A stretch of 15,504 bases of DNA from an uncultured Bacteroidales bacterium (GTDB lineage Bacteria > Bacteroidota > Bacteroidia > Bacteroidales > Bacteroidaceae). Positions 1 to 7,792 of the stretch are shown here, in pieces. Within the stretch, counting starts at the first letter, position 1. Each line of letters starts with the position of its first letter. The stretch is from contig CALEFD010000058.1 in NCBI GenBank assembly GCA_937876995.1, positions 1-15,504 of the forward strand, in the 5' to 3' direction. Both the position numbers and the translations under genes were made by a program. The notes under the pieces were generated by a model. The model was not told the origin of the DNA. It made no database searches and worked only from the letters and a program-made list of their open reading frames with translations.

Positions 1-1198
1 ACATATAACCTGCTGCTTTATCAGAAACTGTAAACTCTTGTCTATCATCTTTCTGTATACCTTCTACCTTAATATTAAACCCCTGCTCTCTTAACATATT
101 ATAAAGACTCTCTGAATATTTTTTCTTAGGTGGCACCTCTGCAACAAAAATGAAATAATGGTCATCTGAACCTACAAGTTTTATATCTCTTCCCTCAAAC
201 AAATCGTTTGTAAGAATACCATTTTTTATTTGTCCACTTTCAATATTATAGACACCGGTATTTACATATCCTCTTTGGCTAAATTGAAATAGAATATTTT
301 CTTTTCCTACATAAACGTTATTAGGAGCACCGGAATATGTGTAAGAGTTGTTGGGACCAATCATCTTTGAACGATCAAACTCACTCAGTCTATACATATC
401 TGGAAATGAATTTTCTCCAAAATCAAATGCGTATCCTATGGAAATTTCTCCGTTATTTGCATTCACGCAATAAATCGTATCTGTTTGATTATAATGCAAA
501 TAGACCTTATTATTAACTATTGATGTTGTGGAATGCGTTGGAAAAGAGAAATCATCGGTGGTGGTTGGTAATACATGTCGAACCAATTCTCCCTGTTTAT
601 TAGTGGTAACGAGTGTGTGTTCGTTAAGATAGTCAAACAATTCACCGCCTCCTATATGGAATATTTTCTCATCAGTAATTTTTCTATTTACTGCAACAAA
701 TCTATTGTGTGATATAGGGTAATGAAAATAAGTACGAGTTTTGCCATTATCGTAGAGTTGTGATACTTCTGTGATATTTTTAAGTTTACCTCGTTTAGTA
801 TATTCGGCAAAACGATTACTACCCATACTAACCAATACCTTATTACCCTTAAAGTTTACAGTATGAAACTGATGACAGGATTGGTAATCTATGGATTCAA
901 TATAACTTTGGCACAAATAATTAGATTCTTTCTTTTTCGCATTATAAAGATAAAGGTTTACATCATTTTTACTTAAAACTAACATCACATTTTTATCCCA
1001 GTTAAAAACCTGAAGCACACCGTTATCTCTAATATCGTCAGATTCCACATTGACAACTTTAATCTCTTGTGCTATTTCTGAAAGTAGCAACTCTTTCTGT
1101 TCGTTGGCATCTACAGATATGGTCGTAAACTCTTTACCTATAACAGGGTTCAAAAATAACGACAGCATAAACAATGCTATAACCACTGAATTCTTCAT
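1..1198 (-). CDS. Exported six-bladed beta-propeller-like protein (3' part beyond the window)
   Basis: An open frame of 399 codons runs on the minus strand from an ATG at 1198 to the left edge with no stop, so the C-terminus lies outside. The first 21 residues are a clear Sec signal peptide (MKNSVV, then a hydrophobic run ending in NPVIG) with no lipobox cysteine, so a periplasmic or secreted protein is expected. The rest is rich in short beta-strand and turn stretches with repeated 'NKV.V' and 'Y.Y.N' patterns. It resembles the Bacteroides six-bladed beta-propeller proteins (DUF4934/DUF5128 type), whose function is unknown. In-frame upstream ATGs at 1204 and 1213 are also possible starts; 1198 gives the most typical signal peptide. 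The coding assignment is firm, the family assignment is from general appearance only. A terminator-like hairpin separates it from the lipoprotein gene upstream. Confidence 0.75.
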   Translation of the reverse strand, partial: MKNSVVIALFMLSLFLNPVIGKEFTTISVDANEQKELLLSEIAQEIKVVNVESDDIRDNGVLQVFNWDKNVMLVLSKNDVNLYLYNAKKKESNYLCQSYIESIDYQSCHQFHTVNFKGNKVLVSMGSNRFAEYTKRGKLKNITEVSQLYDNGKTRTYFHYPISHNRFVAVNRKITDEKIFHIGGGELFDYLNEHTLVTTNKQGELVRHVLPTTTDDFSFPTHSTTSIVNNKVYLHYNQTDTIYCVNANNGEISIGYAFDFGENSFPDMYRLSEFDRSKMIGPNNSYTYSGAPNNVYVGKENILFQFSQRGYVNTGVYNIESGQIKNGILTNDLFEGRDIKLVGSDDHYFIFVAEVPPKKKYSESLYNMLREQGFNIKVEGIQKDDRQEFTVSDKAAGYM

Positions 1199-1278
1199 AA
1201 ACATACTTACCATCAAATTAAAAATACAACAATGTTCTTATTCTCTAAAATTACACATAATTGCATAATTTCTATGTG

Positions 1279-1286
1279 CAAAAGTA
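1279..1286 (-). promoter_or_regulatory. Candidate -7 box for the beta-propeller gene
   Basis: The minus strand reads TACTTTTG, an exact match to the Bacteroidetes primary sigma -7 consensus TAnnTTTG. It lies 80 bases before the ATG at 1198. No convincing -33 TTTG is seen at the usual distance, so this is a one-box call. Confidence 0.45.
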
Positions 1287-1312
1287 AAACTATACATTAA
1301 CAATATATGGTA

Positions 1313-1342
1313 GGATTTTCCTCCAAATTAAGAGGAAAATCC
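1313..1342 (-). terminator. Perfect 11-bp hairpin after the FISUMP lipoprotein gene
   Basis: GGATTTTCCTC (1313-1323) and GAGGAAAATCC (1332-1342) are perfect inverted repeats around an 8-base loop. The hairpin lies 36 bases past the stop of the 1379-2662 gene and upstream of the beta-propeller gene. It lacks a clear U-tract on the minus strand (the transcript continues TACCATATATTG), so it may be a weak terminator or a transcript-end stabiliser. Confidence 0.5.
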
Positions 1343-1378
1343 CTAAAAATCAACTTATGTGACAAGTGCTAATAAAAA

Positions 1379-2662
1379 TCAATAATCACAAACAGGACGA
1401 ATACGCATTTCATTTTTGCGTTCGTATGTATGTAAACGACCTATTCTATCTTCGTCAATACCAAAAACGTAGGCTTCAGAATCACTCTCTGCCATACTAC
1501 CGGTCCAACGGGAATACATAAAATCATGTTCTTTTCCAATGAAACCCACATATACCCAATGCATTTTTATCTTATTTCCATTAGCACCGGTATAAGTCGC
1601 TTCCAAAAGTTCTGAATCTGTCTTATATTCGCAAGCATTGATAAGTTCTTCTGCTTCTTCTTTGGTTGGCATGCGCCATTTGCCACCCCAATATTTTGCA
1701 ACTGCATCATATTCCGTACCACTGATATTAGTACCTATATTTACATAAGCATTATCTTCATAATACTCATAGACATTTAAACTGCCATCTTCCTTAGAGA
1801 TGAGAGAACCCCAGGAAAAGGAAAGACCATTTTCTGACGGATCTTCAGCGCCTAAATCACAACTGGCCCATTTAACACTTAAACCTAAATCTACAGCAAA
1901 ATCATCTGCATTCTTGGTAGTAAAAGACAGTACATCTGTATAGAAGTAGGTTTTTATGGTTTTGTTATAAAGATAAAATTTATAGAAGTACGTTGTATTG
2001 GAAGTTAGATATTCCAGTTCTGCATTATATATTCCATCTGTTTCCGTACGTTTACAAACAACTTTTGAACCATTAATGAGATTATTTTCCGAAACAGAAT
2101 ACAAAAGGCCTATTTCACAATTTTTGGAAACAGCTCCACCTAAATCCACATTTGCAAATAGATTTGCATACATTACACCTGTTGTAACATCAGCTGAGGA
2201 GATTTGAGGAGTATATGAAAGTGTGGTCGTATTTTGTACATCACCTATTAAAATCTTATTGTCCTTGGTAGTAAACAATGCACAATAATAAATCACATTT
2301 TCAGGTTGCAAACCGGTAATTTCAACACTAAACTGATTGCCTACAAGAAGAGTTGTTGCATAACGTATCTTACAACCTGTAGCTGAACCCTCTGCTACAT
2401 ACTGTTTAAATAACTGTTCTGCTACTGGAACATCTATAGTTGATTCAGTAGTATAAAGAAAACCATACTGACCATTAATTACATCAGTCTGCGAATAGTT
2501 GTTAATTACACCGTTAAGTGTAACTGAAAATGGAGTAACATCGGTAGCAACTCCGGTCACAACATCATCAAGCTTTGAACCCTGACCATCGTCATTTTTT
2601 TTATTGTCACAACTACAGAACAACAAAATGGCAATAGCGAAATAATAAATATTCTTACACAT
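1379..2662 (-). CDS. FISUMP-domain lipoprotein with two FN3-like repeats
   Basis: A 427-residue protein. The N-terminus is a lipoprotein signal: hydrophobic residues 5-15, then LFCSC with Cys18 as the lipidation site, followed by a polar, acidic stretch (DNKKNDD) that would suit surface export. Residues about 32-148 and 155-248 look like two diverged fibronectin-type-III/Ig-like repeats (VVTGVATDVTPFSVTLNG and a second copy starting SADVTTGVMYANL). Residues about 255-427 carry the motifs of the FISUMP (Fibrobacter succinogenes major paralogous) domain common in Bacteroides: VDLGLSVKWASCDLGA, the FSWG strand, GTEYDAVAKYWGGKWRMP, and a C-terminal IRPVCDY. The molecular function of such proteins is unknown; carbohydrate or cell-surface binding is the usual guess. 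It is monocistronic, with a -7 box 33 bases upstream and a hairpin downstream. No linkage to SusC/SusD is visible. Confidence 0.88.
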   Translation of the reverse strand: MCKNIYYFAIAILLFCSCDNKKNDDGQGSKLDDVVTGVATDVTPFSVTLNGVINNYSQTDVINGQYGFLYTTESTIDVPVAEQLFKQYVAEGSATGCKIRYATTLLVGNQFSVEITGLQPENVIYYCALFTTKDNKILIGDVQNTTTLSYTPQISSADVTTGVMYANLFANVDLGGAVSKNCEIGLLYSVSENNLINGSKVVCKRTETDGIYNAELEYLTSNTTYFYKFYLYNKTIKTYFYTDVLSFTTKNADDFAVDLGLSVKWASCDLGAEDPSENGLSFSWGSLISKEDGSLNVYEYYEDNAYVNIGTNISGTEYDAVAKYWGGKWRMPTKEEAEELINACEYKTDSELLEATYTGANGNKIKMHWVYVGFIGKEHDFMYSRWTGSMAESDSEAYVFGIDEDRIGRLHTYERKNEMRIRPVCDY

Positions 2663-2695
2663 ACAATTAAAATTATATTAATTACAAGTTTTTCG

Positions 2696-2703
2696 CAAAA
2701 GTA
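2696..2703 (-). promoter_or_regulatory. -7 box for the FISUMP lipoprotein gene
   Basis: The minus strand reads TACTTTTG followed by CG, an exact TAnnTTTG match 33 bases before the ATG at 2662. The local context is nearly the same as the box at 1279-1286. No clear -33 element. Confidence 0.55.
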
Positions 2704-2970
2704 AAGTGAACTAACGTTATAAACTGTATAAATTTGGTTCAAAAAAACCAAAAAAGTGTGACATAATGCTTTTATTTTAACTGCAAATTGAAAAAATATA
2801 TAGAAATAATCCGATGAAATGGGGGATTTCTTCACTTTGGCTAATATCTCATAAGTGTCCACTAAAATAAGGTTCTATTTTTTCGTTATTGTATTCTTAA
2901 ATCCTCTGCAGTAGTGATTTTGAAGTCTATTTGGGTGACATAATGATAAGGTCAGGAAATATAGACAAAA

Positions 2971-3030
2971 TCCTTAAATATTATAAGATTTGCGGAATAA
3001 ACTCCTTAAATATTATAAGATTTGCGGAAT
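2971..3030. repeat. Tandem 28-bp direct repeat, 32-bp period, two exact copies
   Basis: Two identical 28-base copies (TCCTTAAATATT followed by ATAAGATTTGCGGAAT) occupy 2971-2998 and 3003-3030, separated by the 4 bases AAAC. Each copy contains the near-palindrome CTTAAATATTATAAG. The 32-bp period equals about three turns of B-DNA, so the copies would lie on the same face. Since 32 is not a multiple of three, the repeat is not a coding repeat. Confidence 0.9.
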
Positions 3031-3051
3031 GGCACTGGTTCAAAAATGAAA

Positions 3052-3092
3052 AAAGAGGCAATTCAAACTATCTAAATTTAAACCACCTCTTT
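3052..3092 (-). terminator. Terminator of the inositol-3-phosphate synthase gene
   Basis: On the minus strand AAAGAGG (from 3092-3086) pairs with CCTCTTT (3058-3052) across a 27-base AT-rich loop. The next bases are T-rich (TTTCATTTTTG). It starts 20 bases past the stop at 3112. The stem is short but the U-tract and position fit. Confidence 0.55.
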
Positions 3093-3111
3093 AATTATAT
3101 ATCTATTCTAT

Positions 3112-4443
3112 TTAATCCAATTCCTGATCCGGTTCGTAACCACCCAATTCGCGAATTTTGTTTTTAAGCATTGCAAACTGTTGGAACAGGTCGTGAACAG
3201 GTCGTTCATCATCGTAGGTCATTGGTTTCTTTACATAGAACGAAAGCCAATGCTGTACGCCACTCATACCTGCACGCAAAGCCACATCGGCAAACAACAT
3301 CAAGTCTAAACATATTGGTGCTGCAAGTATGGAATCTTTGCATAGGAAATTTACCTTTATTTGCATAGGATAGTTCATCCAGCCAAATATGTCTATGTTA
3401 TCCCAACTCTCTTTATCGTCTTTACGTGTTGGATAGTAGTTAATTTTTACCTTATGATATATGTTGCTGTATAGTTCCGGATACTCTTCTTCTTCAAGTA
3501 TCCACTCTACAGGCGATGATTTGCTTATGCGCTTGGTTTCAAAATTCATAGGATTGTCTGTTACCTGACCATCTCTATTGCCTAAGATATTTGTAGAGAA
3601 CCATCCTTCTACACCCAGCAGACGGGTTTTAAATGTAGGAGCAAGCGCACTCTTCATCATGGTCTGACCGCTCTTGAAGTCTTTACCTATAATAGGCAGA
3701 TTATTCTTTTGTGCCAATTCAAACATTGCAGGTATATCTACGCATAGATTTGGAGCACCCATAATAAACGGACAGCCCTCCATCATTGCTGCGTATGCAT
3801 ATATCATACTTGGTGGCAGGTTCATCTTATCGTCAGCTTTCATTGCTGCTTCAAAAGTGGCTAATGAACCATGAACAGCATCATTACGAGGTATATAATA
3901 TTCTGTGCTTGCTATCCAGAATACTATCACTCTGTCACAACTGTTTTCCTGCTTAAAGTTTCTGATGTCTTCACGCAATGCCTGCGCCCAGTTCCAACGG
4001 GTGTCTTCAGGTTTTGCCCAAACAGGATCCGGAACACGACCGAATTCAGGATTCAGCAGATTGTCGGCATAGAAAGGGTCATAACAAGCTTTCATTGGCT
4101 TGATAGCCTCTAATTCTTCACGTACAGGTTCTATATCTTCTTTCTTTAGTACCTGACAATAGAGGGCACTTTCGTAAGCATTATCGGTAAAGATATCCCA
4201 TGCACCAAAAACAACGTCGTTTAAATCTGTCATAGGGATTATTTCACCTACGCTAAGATATTGTTTGTCTGCGCCACGACCTACACGCATCTTTCCTATC
4301 TGGCTGAATGCGCCTATAGGCTTTGCCAGTCCTTTACGGGCCATAAGTGTTCCTACTATCAGGGTAGAAGCTACTCCACCCAATCCAATACACAACACTC
4401 CTAATTTACCTTCTGCAGGTTTTACTTGAATATCTTTCTTCAT
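3112..4443 (-). CDS. ino1: Inositol-3-phosphate synthase (MIPS)
   Basis: A 443-residue cytoplasmic enzyme that converts D-glucose 6-phosphate to 1D-myo-inositol 3-phosphate using bound NAD+. Seen in the sequence: an N-terminal Rossmann motif with the glycine-rich GLGGVAST at residues 20-27, and the conserved core NILGNRDGQVTDNPMNFETK followed by RISKSSPVEWIL (about 285-317), the MIPS catalytic-domain signature. The length fits bacterial MIPS (the eukaryotic enzyme is near 510). In Bacteroides the product feeds inositol lipids (phosphatidylinositol and inositol-phosphoceramide). In B. thetaiotaomicron the gene sits with phosphatidylinositol-phosphate synthase and phosphatase genes, but none of those is in this window. 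It lies 76 bases after the FucP gene on the same strand, with its own -7 box in that gap and a terminator behind it, so it is probably a separate transcript, though read-through from the sugar operon is possible. Confidence 0.93.
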   Translation of the reverse strand: MKKDIQVKPAEGKLGVLCIGLGGVASTLIVGTLMARKGLAKPIGAFSQIGKMRVGRGADKQYLSVGEIIPMTDLNDVVFGAWDIFTDNAYESALYCQVLKKEDIEPVREELEAIKPMKACYDPFYADNLLNPEFGRVPDPVWAKPEDTRWNWAQALREDIRNFKQENSCDRVIVFWIASTEYYIPRNDAVHGSLATFEAAMKADDKMNLPPSMIYAYAAMMEGCPFIMGAPNLCVDIPAMFELAQKNNLPIIGKDFKSGQTMMKSALAPTFKTRLLGVEGWFSTNILGNRDGQVTDNPMNFETKRISKSSPVEWILEEEEYPELYSNIYHKVKINYYPTRKDDKESWDNIDIFGWMNYPMQIKVNFLCKDSILAAPICLDLMLFADVALRAGMSGVQHWLSFYVKKPMTYDDERPVHDLFQQFAMLKNKIRELGGYEPDQELD

Positions 4444-4460
4444 TGCAAGCTGTTTTTTTG

Positions 4461-4468
4461 CAAATGTA
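4461..4468 (-). promoter_or_regulatory. -7 box for the inositol-3-phosphate synthase gene
   Basis: The minus strand reads TACATTTG then C, an exact TAnnTTTG match, 17 bases before the ATG at 4443. It lies in the 76-base gap behind the FucP gene and argues for an independent MIPS transcript with a very short leader. No convincing -33 box. Confidence 0.5.
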
Positions 4469-4519
4469 ATCCAAATTTTACTTCGTTATTCTCTTTTCAC
4501 TAAAAAAAGGTGCTCCACA

Positions 4520-5809
4520 TTAAGCTGCGGTTACTGCTTTTCTCTGTTTATCTGCATAAACCGAGAATGCCAAAATAACTATGAAACAGATTAATGGCAC
4601 TATGTAAGATATGTTTACTCCAAATTTATCAGAAACCATACCTTGAACAGGAGTTATTACTGCACCGCCAAAGATTGCCATGATAAGACCACTGGCACCT
4701 ATCTTGGTGTCGTTGCCCACATCTTCCAATGCTATACCGTATATGGTTGGGAACATCAATGACATAAACACAGATATTACTATAAGTGCTATTATAGGCA
4801 GCCATCCCATTCCACTGGTGAATATTACCAATATGGTAGCTATCAAAGCACCCCAGGAAGCCCACTTCATCAGTCTGGATGGAGCAAAATACTTCATAAG
4901 CCAAGTAAAGATGAAACGTGATATACAGAAACAGATTATTGCTATCAGGTATATATTTGAAGCGTCTTTTTCTAAAACATTGAGTTCCTGCATTACATAA
5001 CGTATGGTAAATGACCAAACACCTATCTGCGCACCGTTATAGAAGAACTGTGCAATAACTCCAAACAGATATTTCTTGTTCTTAAACAGACGACCAAAGG
5101 TCTCTTTAAGTGCTATATTCTTATCGGTATCGCCACCCTTAGGCATATTTGCAAAGAGCATAAGCACAAGTATGCCCAAAAGTACAAATCCAAGTGTCAT
5201 ATATGTACCTGTAACTGCGCCCAGTTCATGCGCTTGTATGGCTTCAAGTTCCTGTTCAGTCATTGCTGCGCGTGCTGCTTCTGTAGCACTGTTTAATTCT
5301 GAAAGAATAAAGAACTGACTAAGCAGAATACCTGTTATGGAACCTATTGGGTTAAATGCCTGTGCTACGTTAAGTCGGCGTGTTGCTGTTTGCGGAGAAC
5401 CCATAGTAAGTATATATGGGTTTGCAGTGGTTTCCAAAATGGAGCAACCACCTGCCAATATGTATATGGCTACCAAATAGAATGCATACGATGCTGTTTT
5501 TGCTGCAGGGAAAAACAATATTGCACCTGCCGCATAAAGTCCCAGACCTAATATCACACCCGATTTGTAGGAATATTTCTTAATGTATAGTGCTGCAGGA
5601 AGTGCAAAACAGAAATAACTGCCATAGAAAGCAAACTGTATAAGTGTTGTCTGAGTATCAGACATACTCATTATACGTTTGAATGCACTAAGCAGGGTAT
5701 CTGTCATATTATTTGCTATACCCCAAAGAAGGAATAGGATACTTACCAAAATAAATGGCACTAAATAATTTACGCCATTATATTTAAACATGGATTCTTT
5801 TTGTTTCAT
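4520..5809 (-). CDS. FucP-family sugar:H+ symporter, likely L-galactose/L-fucose importer
   Basis: A 429-residue inner-membrane protein with the 12 hydrophobic segments of the major facilitator superfamily. It belongs to the FucP subgroup: ILETTANPYI at 124-133 and QAFNPIGS at 150-157 match the family signature. Asp37 (in NNMTD) and Glu126 (in LETTANP) occupy the places of the two acidic residues important for proton coupling and sugar binding in E. coli FucP (Asp46 and Glu135). It is the last gene of a four-gene operon, 33 bases after the zinc dehydrogenase. L-fucose and L-galactose differ only at C6, so a FucP-type porter is a sensible entry route for an L-galactose pathway. Substrate is inferred from context; L-fucose, D-arabinose or another hexose cannot be excluded. 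Confidence 0.88.
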   Translation of the reverse strand: MKQKESMFKYNGVNYLVPFILVSILFLLWGIANNMTDTLLSAFKRIMSMSDTQTTLIQFAFYGSYFCFALPAALYIKKYSYKSGVILGLGLYAAGAILFFPAAKTASYAFYLVAIYILAGGCSILETTANPYILTMGSPQTATRRLNVAQAFNPIGSITGILLSQFFILSELNSATEAARAAMTEQELEAIQAHELGAVTGTYMTLGFVLLGILVLMLFANMPKGGDTDKNIALKETFGRLFKNKKYLFGVIAQFFYNGAQIGVWSFTIRYVMQELNVLEKDASNIYLIAIICFCISRFIFTWLMKYFAPSRLMKWASWGALIATILVIFTSGMGWLPIIALIVISVFMSLMFPTIYGIALEDVGNDTKIGASGLIMAIFGGAVITPVQGMVSDKFGVNISYIVPLICFIVILAFSVYADKQRKAVTAA

Positions 5810-5842
5810 ATTGCATTAATTGTTAGTTATTAATCTGTTAGG

Positions 5843-6865
5843 TTAGTTGTTGAAATCTACTACTATTCTGAACACCTTTCCGGGGTTTTCCATCCATTTC
5901 TGCATAGCCTGTTCTGCCTGTTGCGGTTTAACAACCGACGTTATAAATGGTTGTGCAGTCTTGCTGTTCTCTTTCATCCAGTTTATCACTGCACGAAAAT
6001 CTTCAGGCATAGCATTACGCGATCCGCGTATTGTTAGTTCTTTTTGGACAAATAGTTTTGTTTGGAATTCAATTTCTGTTTTTGCATATCCTATAAATAC
6101 CACACGTCCGGAAAAGGCTATCTCATCTATAGCGCATCTGTATGTAACCGGACTTCCAACTGCTTCTATACATACCGATGGACCAAATCCATCTGTTATA
6201 TCCATCAGACGGCTATGAATATCTTCGGTTTTACTGTTTATAGTATGTTTTGCACCTATAGTCTTTGCCAATTCAAGTTTCTCATCATCTACATCTACAG
6301 CTATAACTGTTGCGCCTCGTAGGGCAGCCCTTACTATAGCTCCCATTCCTATCATTCCGCAACCTATTACCATTACGGTATCAATGTCTGTAACTTCTGC
6401 ACGGTTCACTGCATGAAAGCCTACACTCATTGGTTCTATCAATGCACTCTGCAAAGGCGATATAGTTGCTGCAGGAATGATTTTTTGCCATGGTACAGCC
6501 AGATAGTCCTGCATTGCGCCGTTACGCTGCACGCCTAATGTCTGATTGTCTTTACATGCGTTTGGGTGGCCTGAAAGACAGGCTGAACACTGACCACAAT
6601 TGGTATATGGATTTACTGTGACTACCATACCGGGTTTTATATTATCAGGCACTCCGTCTGTTACGGCTTCTATGGTTGCGCCTATTTCGTGTCCGGGTAT
6701 TACGGGCATCTTTACCATTGGGTTCATACCACGATATGTGTTCAAATCGCTTCCGCAAAAGCCTACATAGTTTATCCTTATCAATACCTGCCCATATTGT
6801 AATGCAGGTTTTTCTACATCTACTACTGTCATCTGCCCAGCGGCAGGAATTTGAATAGCTCTCAT
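5843..6865 (-). CDS. Zinc-dependent dehydrogenase, probable L-galactonate 5-dehydrogenase
   Basis: A 340-residue medium-chain dehydrogenase. The catalytic zinc ligands are visible as Cys37 (GFCGSD), His59-Glu60 (PGHE) and Glu144 (IEPMSV). The structural zinc cysteines are 90, 93, 96 and 104 (NCGQCSACLSGHPNAC). The Rossmann motif GCGMIG is at 168-173, and Asp191 at the end of beta-2 (IAVDVD) favours NAD+. The family includes threonine, sorbitol and L-gulonate/L-galactonate dehydrogenases (LgoD type). Between a lactonase gene (12 bases upstream) and a FucP permease (33 bases downstream), the best assignment is oxidation of L-galactonate to D-tagaturonate, the third step of the L-galactose pathway described from Bacteroides vulgatus. 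The enzyme class is certain. The substrate is inferred from the operon; L-fuconate or another L-aldonate is possible. Confidence 0.88.
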   Translation of the reverse strand: MRAIQIPAAGQMTVVDVEKPALQYGQVLIRINYVGFCGSDLNTYRGMNPMVKMPVIPGHEIGATIEAVTDGVPDNIKPGMVVTVNPYTNCGQCSACLSGHPNACKDNQTLGVQRNGAMQDYLAVPWQKIIPAATISPLQSALIEPMSVGFHAVNRAEVTDIDTVMVIGCGMIGMGAIVRAALRGATVIAVDVDDEKLELAKTIGAKHTINSKTEDIHSRLMDITDGFGPSVCIEAVGSPVTYRCAIDEIAFSGRVVFIGYAKTEIEFQTKLFVQKELTIRGSRNAMPEDFRAVINWMKENSKTAQPFITSVVKPQQAEQAMQKWMENPGKVFRIVVDFNN

Positions 6866-6877
6866 ATTGTTTTGTTA

Positions 6878-7792
6878 TTATTCGCTCATATTTTTAATGT
6901 ATGGTAGTTCCACAGGATTTGTAAATCCGTAGAATGCCATAGCGTTTTCTCCTAAAAACAGACTCTTCTCTTTTTCTGTCAGTTCTTTGCTCTTTGTTAC
7001 AAAATCGTATGACATTTTGTAGGTGATTGCTGTTATGGTTCTGGGATAATCAGAACCCCACATCAGTTTCTCCATACCTACTGTATCGGCAGCCTCTTTT
7101 ATGGCTTTTATGGCCGATGGGAACGGATAAAACTCATCGTTGAACAGCCAGGTTATACCACCCGATTCTATCATTACGTTTTTATGGCGTGCCAATTTTA
7201 TCTGCTCCAGCCATCCTTGGCGTGTTACCATACCAAAATGGCCTATGGCTATCTTTAAACCTGGGCACTCTTGCACAATCTCTTCCATTTCTGCCACCTG
7301 CAAATCGCCATCGGCTAAATCTATGGATAAAATGGCATTTTTCTGTTCCATCAGATGGAACATCTGCATCATTTCGTCTGATGTAAGCATTACCCTGCTC
7401 TCTTTTAGAAGCAGCCTTTGAGCCGGTATTTTTATGGCACGAAAACCATTCTCCAACAGTTCTTGCGCTTGCGGCAGGAATCCCGGTTTACGAAATTCAC
7501 ACATTCCGCACACAAAAAAGCGGTTTGGATATTTCTGTGCTACTTCTGCAAGATAACTGTTCTGAATACCGTCTATAAATTCCTGGGTTATAACTGCAGC
7601 CGATACCTGTGCATAATCCATATTTGAAAGGAAAACTTCTGCACTGTTTTTGCCATCTATCATAAACGGAGGTACCATTTGGCGTACTTCGCCCATAAAG
7701 AGCGAACGTCCGTTTTCCATTGTGCGAATGGGCATTCCATCTACCACAGTGTCCTGTTTCAGCCACAGGTGAGCATGTGCATCTATTATCAT
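6878..7792 (-). CDS. Amidohydrolase-superfamily sugar lactonase, probable L-galactono-lactonase
   Basis: A 304-residue cytoplasmic TIM-barrel hydrolase of the amidohydrolase superfamily (COG3618-like). Visible motifs: DAHAH with His6 and His8 after strand 1, Lys121 in FRAIKIPA, His185 in IGHFG after strand 6, and Asp248 in WGSDYP after strand 8. COG3618 members hydrolyse sugar lactones such as L-fucono-, L-rhamnono- and L-galactono-lactone. The start codon overlaps the stop of the aldo/keto reductase by four bases (ATGA, 7789-7792), implying translational coupling, and the zinc dehydrogenase follows after 12 bases. The expected reaction is L-galactono-1,5-lactone to L-galactonate. Superfamily is firm, the precise lactone is inferred from neighbours. 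Confidence 0.87.
   Translation of the reverse strand: MIIDAHAHLWLKQDTVVDGMPIRTMENGRSLFMGEVRQMVPPFMIDGKNSAEVFLSNMDYAQVSAAVITQEFIDGIQNSYLAEVAQKYPNRFFVCGMCEFRKPGFLPQAQELLENGFRAIKIPAQRLLLKESRVMLTSDEMMQMFHLMEQKNAILSIDLADGDLQVAEMEEIVQECPGLKIAIGHFGMVTRQGWLEQIKLARHKNVMIESGGITWLFNDEFYPFPSAIKAIKEAADTVGMEKLMWGSDYPRTITAITYKMSYDFVTKSKELTEKEKSLFLGENAMAFYGFTNPVELPYIKNMSE

Larger units (their letters stand above)
2663..3051. other. Gene-free intergenic stretch
   Basis: No believable coding region on either strand. It contains the lipoprotein promoter at its left end, an 11-bp direct repeat GTGACATAATG at 2758-2768 and 2935-2945, and a tandem 28-bp repeat at 2971-3030. The stretch 2815-2900 resembles neither neighbour and could be a worn-out insertion, but I see no transposase or terminal inverted repeats. 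Confidence 0.6.

Noticed and set aside
2557..2862. A 101-codon minus-strand frame overlapping the lipoprotein start
   Set aside because: It overlaps the better-supported lipoprotein gene in another frame and extends across its promoter; no family recognised.
2840..2950. Possible insertion-sequence end (AGTGTCCACTAAAATAAGG and nearby)
   Set aside because: It reminded me of IS termini, but there is no transposase frame, no matching inverted end and no way to search here.
2971..3030. CRISPR-like repeat
   Set aside because: Only two copies with a 4-base gap; there are no spacers, no array and no cas genes.
2931..3167. A 78-codon plus-strand frame over the tandem repeat
   Set aside because: It spans the 32-bp-period repeat, which changes frame, and runs over the MIPS terminator and 3' end; composition is not protein-like.
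4496..4519. Terminator behind the FucP gene
   Set aside because: A T-run is present on the minus strand, but the only stem (GTG/CAC) is three base pairs, too weak to call.
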